NCBI RefSeq assembly: GCF_010915725.1
Contig: NZ_JAAIJR010000030.1
Span: 1-51,446 of the forward strand
Direction: 5' to 3'
Origin: Thiorhodococcus mannitoliphagus
GTDB taxonomy: Bacteria; Pseudomonadota; Gammaproteobacteria; Chromatiales; Chromatiaceae
Length of the DNA: 51,446 bases
The notes beneath the pieces are model-generated. The model saw only the letters and a list, made by a program, of their open reading frames with translations, ran no database searches and had not been told where the DNA came from. Made by a program: the position numbers and the translations under genes. Shown piece by piece: positions 7,457 through 15,544 of the stretch (position 1 is the first letter of the stretch; the number at the start of each line of letters is the position of its first letter).

Positions 7457-8413
7457 ATGCCGAGCGCGGACGAAACCATCCGTTTCAGTCTTTCCCTACC
7501 CAAGCCGCTCCTCGAGGCGCTTGATGCGCGCGTCGTCAATAAGGGCTATGGCCTCGCGCTCCGAACTGGTCCGCGACCTGATCCGAGAGCGCATCGTCGA
7601 GGATAGCCTTGATCATCGTTCCGGCCGGCTGCAAAGCTGACTCTGTAGTCAGGCCATCTTGGCCTGACGATCTCAGGGCTAGAAGCCCTGACTACAGATA
7701 GGCACAAGCGATCGGCACCGGGCGGCTTCTTAGGCGGCGCCCGCACCGCGTCACTGACAAGGAACGACTGAGCCCTCCCAGGTTCCTGGGCGACCCGTGC
7801 GTGCATGCCCTGCTCTCAGACCCCGGCGGAGTCTCGACATCAGGCCACTACAATGCCGAGACTGTTGCCTTCCGCTGTTCCGAATGCGTCGGCTCCGCTG
7901 GCATCAATTTCGGGGCTCCATCACACAGCCTACACGCCCCCTGTGTTCGCTTCGCAGCCGGGATCACTCCCGAACCACGCCACACTCGGTTCCGGTGGAT
8001 GGCCAATCCTTACCGGCTCGGGACTTTCACCCGGTGGGCCGCAACAAGGAGTTTCCGATTCGCTTATCCGTCCGCTATCTTCCTCTCCTTCCAGGCTTTG
8101 CCTGGCGCAACGAAAGGATGATCAAGTCGTCGAGGATCTTTGGGAGCCTGGAGAAGAAGAAGTTGCCGGTGTGCTGACGATCGTCTACGACCATCATCAG
8201 CGCGAGCTGACTCAGCACATCCTGGACATCCAGCATCGACAGTATGTGCATGTGGTCGCGACGACGCATGTCCATATGGACCACCACGATTGCCTGGAAA
8301 CCATCATCATTCGCGGGATGCCGACCGAGACCGAGCGGCTCAGTCTCGAGATCGGCGGTCTCAGAGGCGTGCGCTTCGCGGAACTCACAGGCGCATCGAA
8401 GGTGGAGAACTAG
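7457..8413 (+). pseudogene. nikR: nikR nickel-responsive repressor, broken by frameshift and insertion
   Basis: The N-terminal part encodes the ribbon-helix-helix DNA-binding domain: ETIRFSLSLPKPLLEALD from ATG 7457, then, after one extra base near 7550, SRSELVRDLIRERIVED in the next frame. The original frame stops at 7604-7606. The C-terminal nickel-binding domain resumes at about 8128 (LWEPGEEEVAGVLTIVYDHH) and keeps all four residues matching E. coli NikR His76, His87, His89 and Cys95 (IQH, HVH, DHHDCLE). Between them lies a 522-bp insertion flanked by TCGTCGAGGAT on both sides. Removing 533 bp restores frame between the two halves and, with the extra base deleted, gives a 140-residue protein, normal for NikR. 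NikR represses nickel uptake genes such as the operon at 445-4254. Confidence 0.9.
7605..8126. mobile_element. 522-bp insertion in nikR with terminal repeats and 11-bp target duplication
   Basis: Bounded by direct repeats TCGTCGAGGAT at 7594-7604 and 8127-8137. The ends carry a 10-bp inverted repeat, CTTGATCATC (7608-7617) and GATGATCAAG (8117-8126). Inside, 7643-7697 folds into a three-way junction (outer stem CTGTAGTC/GACTACAG enclosing two hairpins). The rest, read on the minus strand, contains CCGGGTGAAAGTCCCG and other stretches resembling domain I of bacterial group II introns, but no reverse transcriptase gene fits in it. The overlapping reading frames inside look non-coding. It is probably a composite or truncated non-autonomous element; the family is not identified. 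Confidence 0.75.
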
Positions 8414-8587
8414 TCCGGCGACTGTCAAGCAGCGCGCCGCACCAGTTGCTGCAATGCGGTTCTGCCAATCTTCAGCGATTCGACCATGAGCGATCTGGTG
8501 ATTGCTCGCGCGCAGCGACTCTTAGAGGCTGTCTGCAAACCATCGTCGAGGCCTAAATGGACGGGTACAAGGGGCGACTTCAGTCAC

Positions 8588-8711
8588 CTCACCACCTATC
8601 GGTTTTATGTAGCCAGGGCTTCCAGCCCTGGCAAACCAGGCCAGGATGGCCTGGCTACGCAGGCTTGGAGCGGCTGTTCCGGTTGATTTCGGGAAACCGA
8701 TAGGTGTTGAG
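8588..8711 (+). mobile_element. 124-bp MITE-like element, copy A
   Basis: Terminal inverted repeats of 18 bp, CTCA[C/A]CACCTATCGGTTT, with one mismatch between the ends. The target duplication is TTCAGTCAC (8579-8587 and 8712-8720). The interior folds into a three-way junction: outer stem GTAGCC/GGCTAC (8609-8658) with hairpins AGGGCT-tcc-AGCCCT and CCAGGCC-agga-TGGCCTGG. No coding capacity. It is identical over its full length to copy C (29734-29857). Confidence 0.9.
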
Positions 8712-8739
8712 TTCAGTCACCCACCCGCGCAGGTATCGA

Positions 8740-8757
8740 GGGCGAATGAATTCGCCC
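8740..8757. repeat. Short palindrome GGGCGAAT-GA-ATTCGCCC
   Basis: A perfect 8-bp inverted repeat with a 2-bp centre, followed by CCTACGA. It matches a common GC-flanked intergenic palindrome seen in many proteobacteria. It lies between copy A of the MITE and the end of the transglutaminase-like gene and could act as a weak transcription barrier. Confidence 0.45.
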
Positions 8758-8828
8758 CTACGAGTTTCCAGACAGCTTCTTAGGCAGACGCTTCGAATAC
8801 AAGACCTTAGGCCGACAGCTCAGGCATT

Positions 8829-9719
8829 CTAGGACGCGCCGAGGCGAGAAACGCTAAGCCTTTCGTCGACCTCCGCGGCCATCCCCTCACTACGGCAACT
8901 CTGCTTGATCGGCTGCGTGTCTTGCGCGTCCCGACCGACCGCCACCCGCACATAGGTCGCGTCGGCCAGAAGCCCCAAGGCAGGATCGAAGCCGATCCAG
9001 CCAGTGCCGGGGATCAGCACCTCGGCCCAGTGATGCAGCTGCTGAGGGGGCGGGTCCCCGTCTTCGCAGGTGCCCGACTCGAAATAGGCTGCATCCAGAT
9101 AGCCGGAAACGAAGCGAGCCGGAATTTGCCATTGGCGAGTGACCGCGATGAGCAGATGCGCGAGATCCTCGGCGCTGCCAGCTCCGGCATCCAGCGCCGA
9201 GGCAAGCTCAGCTGCCCGCTCGGCCTTAGCTGGCTCGTAGGCGATGAGGTCGCGGGTCCAGCGCATCAGGGCTTGGACCTGGTCGATCAACTGCTGACCT
9301 TCCTGCAAGCGAGGCACAGGATGGCCGTCGATCTCCCCCGGGAGCGCTGGCGTCATTAGGCTGCGATGCAGGATCAGATCCCAAAGCCGCGGTGCCTGGT
9401 GCAAACGCTCGGTAATCCAAGCCAGTTCCCGCTCGCTTGGTATCAGCGCGAAATCGAATGGGTTGGCGCAACGCGTCTCGACCTCGGCCTCGATCTTGAA
9501 CCTCAGCTCGTCGTGAGCCGCCAAGATGGCGAAGTGATGAAAGAGGTTGCCGAAACCATCATAGGCGGCAGCAGCATGCACCTCCGGATCCACCTTCAGC
9601 CCCATTCGAATGACGGACTGGGTCTGATCGTGCCACGGGGCCAGCCGAATCTGGATGTGATGCTCGCGCGCTGGGGCACTGAATCGCATGTAATGAGCGC
9701 GCTCGATGTGATACCTCAC
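8829..9719 (-). CDS. Transglutaminase-like protein lacking the catalytic Cys
   Basis: A 296-residue protein with a bacterial transglutaminase-like N-terminal beta domain (MRYHIERAHYMRFSAPAREH) and a transglutaminase core. In active relatives the core reads roughly GVCQDFAHL; here the aligned stretch is GSAEDLAHLLIAV, so Cys has become Ala. The following IPARFVSGYL, the His in LHHWAEV and the Asp in FDPALG are kept. It is third in an operon with an alpha-E protein and a circularly permuted ATP-grasp enzyme, a conserved set proposed to make or modify peptides. The ATG overlaps the upstream stop as ATGA. Catalysis is doubtful, so a binding or scaffolding role is possible. Confidence 0.88.
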   Translation of the reverse strand: MRYHIERAHYMRFSAPAREHHIQIRLAPWHDQTQSVIRMGLKVDPEVHAAAAYDGFGNLFHHFAILAAHDELRFKIEAEVETRCANPFDFALIPSERELAWITERLHQAPRLWDLILHRSLMTPALPGEIDGHPVPRLQEGQQLIDQVQALMRWTRDLIAYEPAKAERAAELASALDAGAGSAEDLAHLLIAVTRQWQIPARFVSGYLDAAYFESGTCEDGDPPPQQLHHWAEVLIPGTGWIGFDPALGLLADATYVRVAVGRDAQDTQPIKQSCRSEGMAAEVDERLSVSRLGAS

Positions 9720-10678
9720 GAAACATCCCCCGGATGGGCCTCGAAATAGTCGCTTTGCAGGGCATCGCCAAGCACTGACAAACGCTCGAGCAGTTCCTCT
9801 AGGTATTGATGCAGACCGGACTCGATGATGGCACCCGGCTCCACCCCGACGACCTGCTGACGCAGTGCCGCAATGGCGGACGGAGTCGCGCCATCGGGCG
9901 GATAGCCAATCCGCGTCAGGGCATGCTCAAGCGCATTCACAGAGTAGGTGATGGAGCGAGGGAAATCCGGGTTGAGCATCACAAACTCAACCACATCGAT
10001 GGGACGGATCCCGTTCTGATAGCGGCGGCGGTAGGACTCGAAGCCAGACAGCGACTTGAGGAGCGCGCCCCATTGATAGTAATCCAGAGGTGATCCGACC
10101 AGGCTCAAATCCGGGAGCAGCAGATGATAACGTACGTCCAGGATCCGGGCGGTCATGTCGGCCCGCTCCTGCAGACAGCCTAAGCGCACGAAGCTATGCG
10201 CCTCGCCGCGCATCATGGTCGTTTCGGTTAGACCCAGAAAGGTCGCAACTTCCCGATGAATAAAGCTGTAAAGCTCGGCGGCACGCCAGGGTGGAAGCTT
10301 GGCCCCAAGATGCTCGTCCGCGACCAGCCAAAACTCATTGAGGCTCTCCCACATGGCCTTGGAGATACGATCACGCGCAGCGCGCGCATTCTCACGCGCC
10401 AGCCTCAAGCAGTTGTGGATACAGCCCGGGTTGCTCGGATCCTGCGTGAGCAGATGGATGACGCGCTGAACCGTAGCGCGCCCGTCCGGATAGAGGGCTT
10501 GGTAGACTTCGTCGGCTCCGACGATGGTGAGCAACGGCCGCCACTGCGCGTCTTCCGTTAGCCCCTCGTCGGACTCCAGCATGTGCACGACATTGATGTC
10601 CAATACCCGCGCAGTGTTGTCGGCGCGCTCCAGGTGGCGCGCCATCCAGTAGAGGGACTCGGCAATTCGGCTCAACAT
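9716..10678 (-). CDS. Alpha-E domain protein (DUF403)
   Basis: A 320-residue, almost entirely alpha-helical protein starting MLSRIAESLYWMARHLERAD, the hallmark of the alpha-E family. Further family segments are REVATFLGLTETTMMRGEAH and DMTARILDVRYHLL. The biochemical role is not established; the family is nearly always encoded with a circularly permuted ATP-grasp protein and a transglutaminase-like protein, as here. Its ATG shares one base with the stop of the ATP-grasp gene upstream, and its own stop overlaps the next start by four bases, indicating one translationally coupled operon. Confidence 0.93.
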   Translation of the reverse strand: MLSRIAESLYWMARHLERADNTARVLDINVVHMLESDEGLTEDAQWRPLLTIVGADEVYQALYPDGRATVQRVIHLLTQDPSNPGCIHNCLRLARENARAARDRISKAMWESLNEFWLVADEHLGAKLPPWRAAELYSFIHREVATFLGLTETTMMRGEAHSFVRLGCLQERADMTARILDVRYHLLLPDLSLVGSPLDYYQWGALLKSLSGFESYRRRYQNGIRPIDVVEFVMLNPDFPRSITYSVNALEHALTRIGYPPDGATPSAIAALRQQVVGVEPGAIIESGLHQYLEELLERLSVLGDALQSDYFEAHPGDVS

Positions 10679-12150
10679 CAGTCTGCGAGCACCCAGGTAT
10701 CCTTGCTGCCGCCGCCCTGAGAGGAATTGACGACCAGGGAGCCGCGCGTCACGGCCACGCGCGTGAGGCCGCCGGGGACCACCTCGATGTCGCTGCCATA
10801 GATGCAGAAGGGCCGCAGATCAAGGTGGCGTGATTCCAGCTCTCCGTCCAGGTAGCAGATGTGTCGGGAGAGCTGCACGACTGGCTGCGCAATATAGTGG
10901 CGAGGATCCTCGACGATTTTCTTGGCAAACTTGTCGCGCTGCGCCGCCGTGGAGTTAGGTCCCATCAGCATCCCTTTGCCACCGGACTCGGCAACGGCCT
11001 TGACGACCATCTTCTCCATGTTGTCGAGCACATAGGTGCGATCCTGATGATCCGTCATCTGGTAGGTCGGCACGCTTTGCAGAATGGGGGCCTCTCCGAG
11101 ATAGTAGCGGATGATGTCCGGCACATAGGCGTAGACGGCCTTGTCGTCGGCGACTCCTGTCCCAGGCGCATTCACCAGGGCGACATGACCGGCCCGCCAG
11201 GCGTTGATGAGTCCTGCCGCCCCAAGCACCGAATCCGATCTGAACACCAAGGGATCGAGGTACTCGTCGTCGATCCGTCTATAGACGACATCCACCTGGC
11301 GCAAGCCCAAAGTCGTCTTGAGATAGACTTTGTCGTTCTTGCACACCAAGTCGCGCCCCTCGGCCAGCTCGACGCCCATCTCTCGGGCCAAGAAGCTGTG
11401 CTCGAAGTGAGCCGCGTTGAAGATCCCGGGCGTCAGCACGACCACGACCGCCTCTTCTGGGCCGCGCGGCGAGAGGTCGCGCAGTGACTGCAGCAAGAGA
11501 TCCGGATAGTGCTCGACCCGTCGGACGTGATAGCTCGAGAACAGCTCCGGCAGAATGCGCCGCTCGATGACGCGGTTCTCGATCATGTAGGAGACGCCGG
11601 ACGGCGTACGCAGGTTATCCTCTAGGACGAGATAGCGCCCTTCCTCGTCGCGAATCAGGTCAGCGCCGCTGATGTGGATATAGATGTCACCCGGCGGATC
11701 GACATCCATGATCTCGCGGCACAGATCCTTGCCGCGATAGATGAGTTCGGGCGGCACAACCCCGTCCTTCAAGATATGCTGCCCGTGATAGAGATCTTTG
11801 AGGAAGAGGTTCAAGGCACGCACGCGCTGCTTGAGCCCCGCCTCGATCGGGTGCCACTCCTGCGCCGTGATGATGCGCGGAAGAATATCGACAGGCCAGA
11901 CCCTTTCGATCCCCTTACCCTCGTCCGAATAGAGGGTAAAGGTCACGCCTTCGTTGTGCAGCGCCAGCTGCGCGTCCCTAGCCTTGTTGGCCAGACCTTT
12001 CTGGCCAACACGCTGAAGGTGCTCCCACATGGGGAGATAGTGCTCGCGCGGACGGAAGTCGTCTCGGTAGAACTCATGGAAGGCCATGGGTGGACCCTCG
12101 GAACGGTCCAGCAACGGTGCGCCGCCATTGGATTGAAACTGTCTAAACAT
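10678..12150 (-). CDS. Circularly permuted ATP-grasp protein
   Basis: A 490-residue circularly permuted type 2 ATP-grasp protein (DUF404/DUF407). Visible family segments include YHGQHILKDGVVPPELIYR, YLVLEDNLRTPSGVSYMIEN, YRRIDDEYLDPLVFR and VVKAVAESGGKGMLMGP, the last a nucleotide-binding loop. ATP-grasp enzymes join a carboxylate to an amine via an acyl-phosphate; in this genomic context a peptide-forming amidoligase has been proposed, but substrates are unknown. It is first of the three-gene operon. ATG 12150 gives MFRQFQSNGG; the internal ATG at 12087 (MAFHEFYRDD) is an alternative close to usual family starts. Confidence 0.93.
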   Translation of the reverse strand: MFRQFQSNGGAPLLDRSEGPPMAFHEFYRDDFRPREHYLPMWEHLQRVGQKGLANKARDAQLALHNEGVTFTLYSDEGKGIERVWPVDILPRIITAQEWHPIEAGLKQRVRALNLFLKDLYHGQHILKDGVVPPELIYRGKDLCREIMDVDPPGDIYIHISGADLIRDEEGRYLVLEDNLRTPSGVSYMIENRVIERRILPELFSSYHVRRVEHYPDLLLQSLRDLSPRGPEEAVVVVLTPGIFNAAHFEHSFLAREMGVELAEGRDLVCKNDKVYLKTTLGLRQVDVVYRRIDDEYLDPLVFRSDSVLGAAGLINAWRAGHVALVNAPGTGVADDKAVYAYVPDIIRYYLGEAPILQSVPTYQMTDHQDRTYVLDNMEKMVVKAVAESGGKGMLMGPNSTAAQRDKFAKKIVEDPRHYIAQPVVQLSRHICYLDGELESRHLDLRPFCIYGSDIEVVPGGLTRVAVTRGSLVVNSSQGGGSKDTWVLAD

Positions 12151-12257
12151 GGCAAAGCGGCTCCTGAAACGCGGCCTGTGTTAATAGTGCAATGCAAAAT
12201 TCACACCGCCACACGGAGTCAGAACATAAAATACAAGCCTATGTTTTATAAAATATT

Positions 12258-12320
12258 ATCCTTAGCAAGGATCATACGCATAATCCCAGCCGCACAATAC
12301 TTGATCCGAGTCGCACAATA
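12258..12320 (-). promoter_or_regulatory. Palindrome and 21-bp tandem repeat upstream of the ATP-grasp operon
   Basis: The AT-rich leader of the minus-strand operon contains a perfect inverted repeat ATCCTT-AGC-AAGGAT (12258-12272). It also holds two head-to-tail 21-bp units at 12279-12299 and 12300-12320 that agree at 17 of 21 positions and share CGCACAATA at their ends. Two units spaced by exactly two helical turns, beside a palindrome and 108 bp or more from the start codon, look like regulator binding sites. No family is assigned. Confidence 0.5.
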
Positions 12321-12440
12321 AGAGTGCAGCCAAGACTGCAACGCCCCATCCTTGAGCTTAGCGAAGCAAGAGGCTTGACCTCGAAGGCAGGCCCCATAGA
12401 GCATCGCAAGCGCGCCCCTGAGACCCCACGAACGAACACC

Positions 12441-12546
12441 CTTAGAAAATGCCCATCATTTGTTTCGCGATGCGCGCGATGCCGCCCGAAATCCCCCCTG
12501 CCCCCCCTTTGCGAAAGGGGGGAAGTTGTTGATGGACACTTCCTTA
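12441..12546. repeat. GTCCATCA-ended palindromic repeat, copy 2
   Basis: The most diverged of the three copies. Left end TTAGAAAATGCCCATCA, right end (reverse complement) GTAAGGAAGTGTCCATCA, with the internal hairpin of C and G runs around TTTGCGAAA at about 12500-12522. It lies in the long spacer between the ATP-grasp operon and dnaB. Confidence 0.85.
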
Positions 12547-13174
12547 CCTGCAAGCTCGCGGTCGCACGCCTCACAAAGACCTCAAGGTTGGTGGGAGCGG
12601 AACCCTTGCCGCGAAGGGCGCGCGATCACGGCGGGACGCCGCTTCCAGGTCGCACCGCCGGTCCGCTGCGCGATGCCCCTGCAACCGACTGAGCGATCCA
12701 ACGATCGGCTCCGAATATCTCAAGGGGCCGGCGACGAGCCGCCGCCCATTCGGCGCTTCGAACTCAAGAAATAGCGGGGGCAGTTACCTGCTCGGAGGTC
12801 AATACGTGTCCCCGTCAGCGGGACAGGTTCAGCAAAGCACCGCAGCCGCACGCAATGCTGCATTGGCGGAGTCAGGCTGTTCCGACCTCCAACGCGGATG
12901 CGCAACGCGGTTCGCCCGCATGACCATCACCAGGCACGTCGAATCCGACGGAAGACAGGTCAGGAGGCGGACCACATGCTCGAAATGCGCGACACGCCAT
13001 CAGGCTCCACTCTATGACTCGGCTCGATCAGGGGCCGAGCGCCGGTCCGGACGGACGCTCGGATCACAGCCTATTGTCACAAACCGCCTTCACCAACAGC
13101 CGATCGCGCCTCTTCAAGCACAGCCTGCCGCGACCCTTGGGTGCCTAGCCGCAAAGGCGCCTGACACACCGAGA
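12547..13174. other. Long intergenic region without a supported gene
   Basis: About 630 bp between the palindromic repeat and the end of dnaB. Reading frames are present on both strands because of high GC, but none has a ribosome binding site, family motif or sensible composition. The largest, 12806-13513 plus, runs antisense into dnaB. I see no RNA gene or clear terminator. Confidence 0.5.
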
Positions 13175-14581
13175 TCAATCGCCTCCCTCGCCATAGTAGT
13201 TGCCGATATAGTTCTCGAACTTGGTGTACTTGCCGAGAAAGGTGAGCCTGACGGTTCCAATGGGGCCATTACGCTGTTTGCTGATAATGATCTCGGCAAT
13301 ACCTTTGTCATTGCTGTCCTCGTTGTAAACCTCATCCCGATAGATGAAGACAATGAGGTCGGCATCCTGCTCAATCGCGCCCGACTCACGCAAGTCCGAC
13401 ATCACGGGGCGTTTGTTGGGACGCTGCTCCAGACTGCGGTTGAGCTGAGAGAGCGCGATCACCGGCACATTGAGTTCCTTCGCCAAAGCCTTGAGGGATC
13501 GGGAGATGGCTGAGATCTCGGTCGCACGATTCTCGCCCACGCCGGGCGCCTGCATCAGCTGGAGATAGTCCAAGACGATGAGCCCCAGGTCGCCCTGCTC
13601 GCGCTTGAGACGCCGTGCCCGGGCACGCACCTCGGTCGGCGAGAGCGCGGGGGTGTCATCAATGAACATCGAGGCGCCCGCCAGGATATTCACCGCTGAC
13701 GTGAGGCGCGGCCATTCATCGTCTTCCAGCTTGCCGGTTCTCACCCGGTGCTGATCGATCCGACCCAGCGAGGACATCATGCGCATCGCAAGCGAGTCGC
13801 CTGGCATCTCCATACTGAAGGCCGCGACCGGGCGCTGAGACTGGATGGCGACGTTCTCAGCGATATTCATGGCGAAGCTGGTCTTGCCCATGGAGGGCCG
13901 ACCCGCAACGATGATGAGGTCGGCCGGCTGAAGCCCCGAGGTCATCATGTCGAAGTCCGAGAAGCCAGTCGCGAGACCGGTAATGGGCTCATCGCGCTGA
14001 TAGAGCAGCTCGATCCGCTCGACCGCCATCCCCAACAGCGTCTTGATCGGCTGGAAGCCGCCTCCTCCACGGGCCTCCTGCTCGGCGATCGCGAATACCC
14101 GTCGCTCGGCGTCGTCCAGAAGCTCCGCTGCGTCGCGGCCTTGCGGGTTGTAGCCGCTATCCGCGATGGCCGTGCCGGCGGATATCATTTGGCGCAGGAC
14201 CGAGTTCTGGCGGACGATGCGCGCATAGGCCTTGATGTTGGCGGCGCTCGGCGTCTCGTTCGCCAGCATGCCCAGGTAGGGCAGCCCCCCCGCATCCTCG
14301 AGGCGCTCGGTACGCTCGAGCGTCTCCGCGAGGGTGACCGCGTCGAATGGCTGATCCTGTTCGGCCAGGCGAACAATGGCACCGAAGATCAGTCTGTGCT
14401 CGCGGCGATAGAGGTCGCCCTCAGTCACCATGTCCGCGACACGGTCCCAGGCACTGTTGTCTAGCATGAGTCCACCAAGCAGAGACTGCTCGGCGTTGAT
14501 GTTATGTGGCGGCACGCGCAGCTCATCGGGCGTGCCGTCGAGGCCCATGGGCACCATCTCATCCGGGCTTGATTCGAACAT
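13175..14581 (-). CDS. dnaB: Replicative DNA helicase DnaB
   Basis: A 468-residue hexameric helicase that unwinds DNA at the replication fork. The N-terminal primase-interacting domain (PPHNINAEQSLLGGLMLD) is followed by a linker and the RecA-like core with Walker A GRPSMGKTSFAMN, IVLDYLQLM (Walker B), and the C-terminal LSQLNRSLEQRPNKRPVMSD and GPIGTVRLTF segments. No intein interrupts the core. It lies downstream of rpsF-rpsR-DUF2232-rplI, the usual gammaproteobacterial neighbourhood, but is separated from rplI by a 466-bp spacer that is longer than expected and contains a decayed repeat. Confidence 0.97.
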   Translation of the reverse strand: MFESSPDEMVPMGLDGTPDELRVPPHNINAEQSLLGGLMLDNSAWDRVADMVTEGDLYRREHRLIFGAIVRLAEQDQPFDAVTLAETLERTERLEDAGGLPYLGMLANETPSAANIKAYARIVRQNSVLRQMISAGTAIADSGYNPQGRDAAELLDDAERRVFAIAEQEARGGGGFQPIKTLLGMAVERIELLYQRDEPITGLATGFSDFDMMTSGLQPADLIIVAGRPSMGKTSFAMNIAENVAIQSQRPVAAFSMEMPGDSLAMRMMSSLGRIDQHRVRTGKLEDDEWPRLTSAVNILAGASMFIDDTPALSPTEVRARARRLKREQGDLGLIVLDYLQLMQAPGVGENRATEISAISRSLKALAKELNVPVIALSQLNRSLEQRPNKRPVMSDLRESGAIEQDADLIVFIYRDEVYNEDSNDKGIAEIIISKQRNGPIGTVRLTFLGKYTKFENYIGNYYGEGGD

Positions 14582-15016
14582 GACTCCTCGAGCAGTGCGA
14601 GAGCGGGCTTAGCCAGCGATTGACGGGAAGGCATCGGGCAGTTCGACGCATCGATAGCGATGCCCGAAGTCTGAACTCTCAAACAGTGCAACCGAACCAC
14701 AAAGCGGAGAAAGAGAACAAATCGCAAGAAAGAGAATCAATGCGTTGCGCAGCTGACGCTACTCATCGAGAGCCTGAGCACTGCGCAAGAATCAAACCCT
14801 TGTTTTTCTTGATGTCCTGGGCGCCTTTGCGGTTCAAATGACCGAACCTAGGTGCAATGCGACCTGGATTCGGACGGCTTGCAATCTTCGATTCTGCGGC
14901 GACCCGAACTGGGGCGCAACCGCACCAGGGCGAAAGCTAGACATGATCAAGGAGCTTGATCGTCCGGCAGCGTCACAAAGGGTGTGGACGAGGAGACTAG
15001 CAGCCCGCCAGACGAG
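14582..15016. repeat. rplI-dnaB spacer with a decayed inverted-repeat element
   Basis: No gene is supported here. An imperfect inverted repeat, GAACCACAAAG at 14694-14704 and CTTTGCGGTTC at 14825-14835, bounds about 142 bp; its right arm matches the widespread type ending in GCGCCTTTGCGGTTC. A related fragment lies at 6807-6844. A small palindrome, GATCAAG-GAG-CTTGATC, sits near 14944-14960. Confidence 0.5.
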
Positions 15017-15038
15017 AGCCCCGACGGATGTCGGGGCT
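15017..15038 (-). terminator. Hairpin downstream of rplI, terminator-like
   Basis: A perfect 9-bp GC-rich stem AGCCCCGAC/GTCGGGGCT with a GGAT loop lies 9 bp after the rplI stop on the transcribed strand. There is no T run, so it may pause transcription or protect the 3' end rather than act as a strict intrinsic terminator. Confidence 0.45.
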
Positions 15039-15047
15039 GAAGGGATC

Positions 15048-15497
15048 TCAGTCGCCTGGGACCACGTCCACCGTGATCTCGACATCGACCTCGGGATGCA
15101 AATGCACGGCGACTTGATACTCACCGACTGCGCGGAACGGCCCTTGCGGCAATCGCACCTCCGACTTGTCGAGTTCATAGCCGGCGTCGACCGCAGCCTC
15201 GGCAACATCCGCCGTGCCGACAGAGCCGAACAACCGGCCCTCATCCCCCGCCTTACGGGCGATCGTCAAGCTGACACCCTCAAGCTTGGCACGACGATCC
15301 TCGGCGGCCGCCAAGAGTTCTGCGGCAGCGCGTTCAAGCTCGGCGCGGCGCTCCTCGAAGGCCTGAAGATTGGCTGACGTGGCCGCAACGGCGAAGCCAC
15401 CCGGCAGCAGATAATTACGGCCATAGCCGGCGCGGACCTTGACCTTGTCGCCAAGCACGCCAAGGTTGCTCACGTTTTTCAGCAGGATTACTTCCAC
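15048..15497 (-). CDS. rplI: 50S ribosomal protein L9
   Basis: 149 residues, the usual length of bL9. The N-terminal domain begins [19 protein letters not shown] and contains [13 protein letters not shown], the family signature; a long central helix ([20 protein letters not shown]) links it to the C-terminal domain with [13 protein letters not shown]. It binds 23S rRNA domain V at the base of the L1 stalk. Encoded with rpsF and rpsR as in most gammaproteobacteria. Confidence 0.98.
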   Translation of the reverse strand: MEVILLKNVSNLGVLGDKVKVRAGYGRNYLLPGGFAVAATSANLQAFEERRAELERAAAELLAAAEDRRAKLEGVSLTIARKAGDEGRLFGSVGTADVAEAAVDAGYELDKSEVRLPQGPFRAVGEYQVAVHLHPEVDVEITVDVVPGD

Positions 15498-15544
15498 TTT
15501 CGCATTCCTCTCAAGAGTTTATCTGGTTGCCGTCGCGCAAGCGG

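Noticed and set aside
7797-8413. Overlapping plus-strand reading frames of 126, 106 and 202 codons in and across the nikR insertion
   Set aside because: Three frames are open at once over the same DNA, with low-complexity basic composition. The longest merely runs from the insert into the in-frame NikR C-terminal domain, so only its last third is meaningful.
12806-13513. A 235-codon plus-strand frame downstream of the ATP-grasp operon
   Set aside because: Its 3' half is antisense to dnaB, the 5' half has no ribosome binding site or family motif, and GC-rich DNA makes such frames common.
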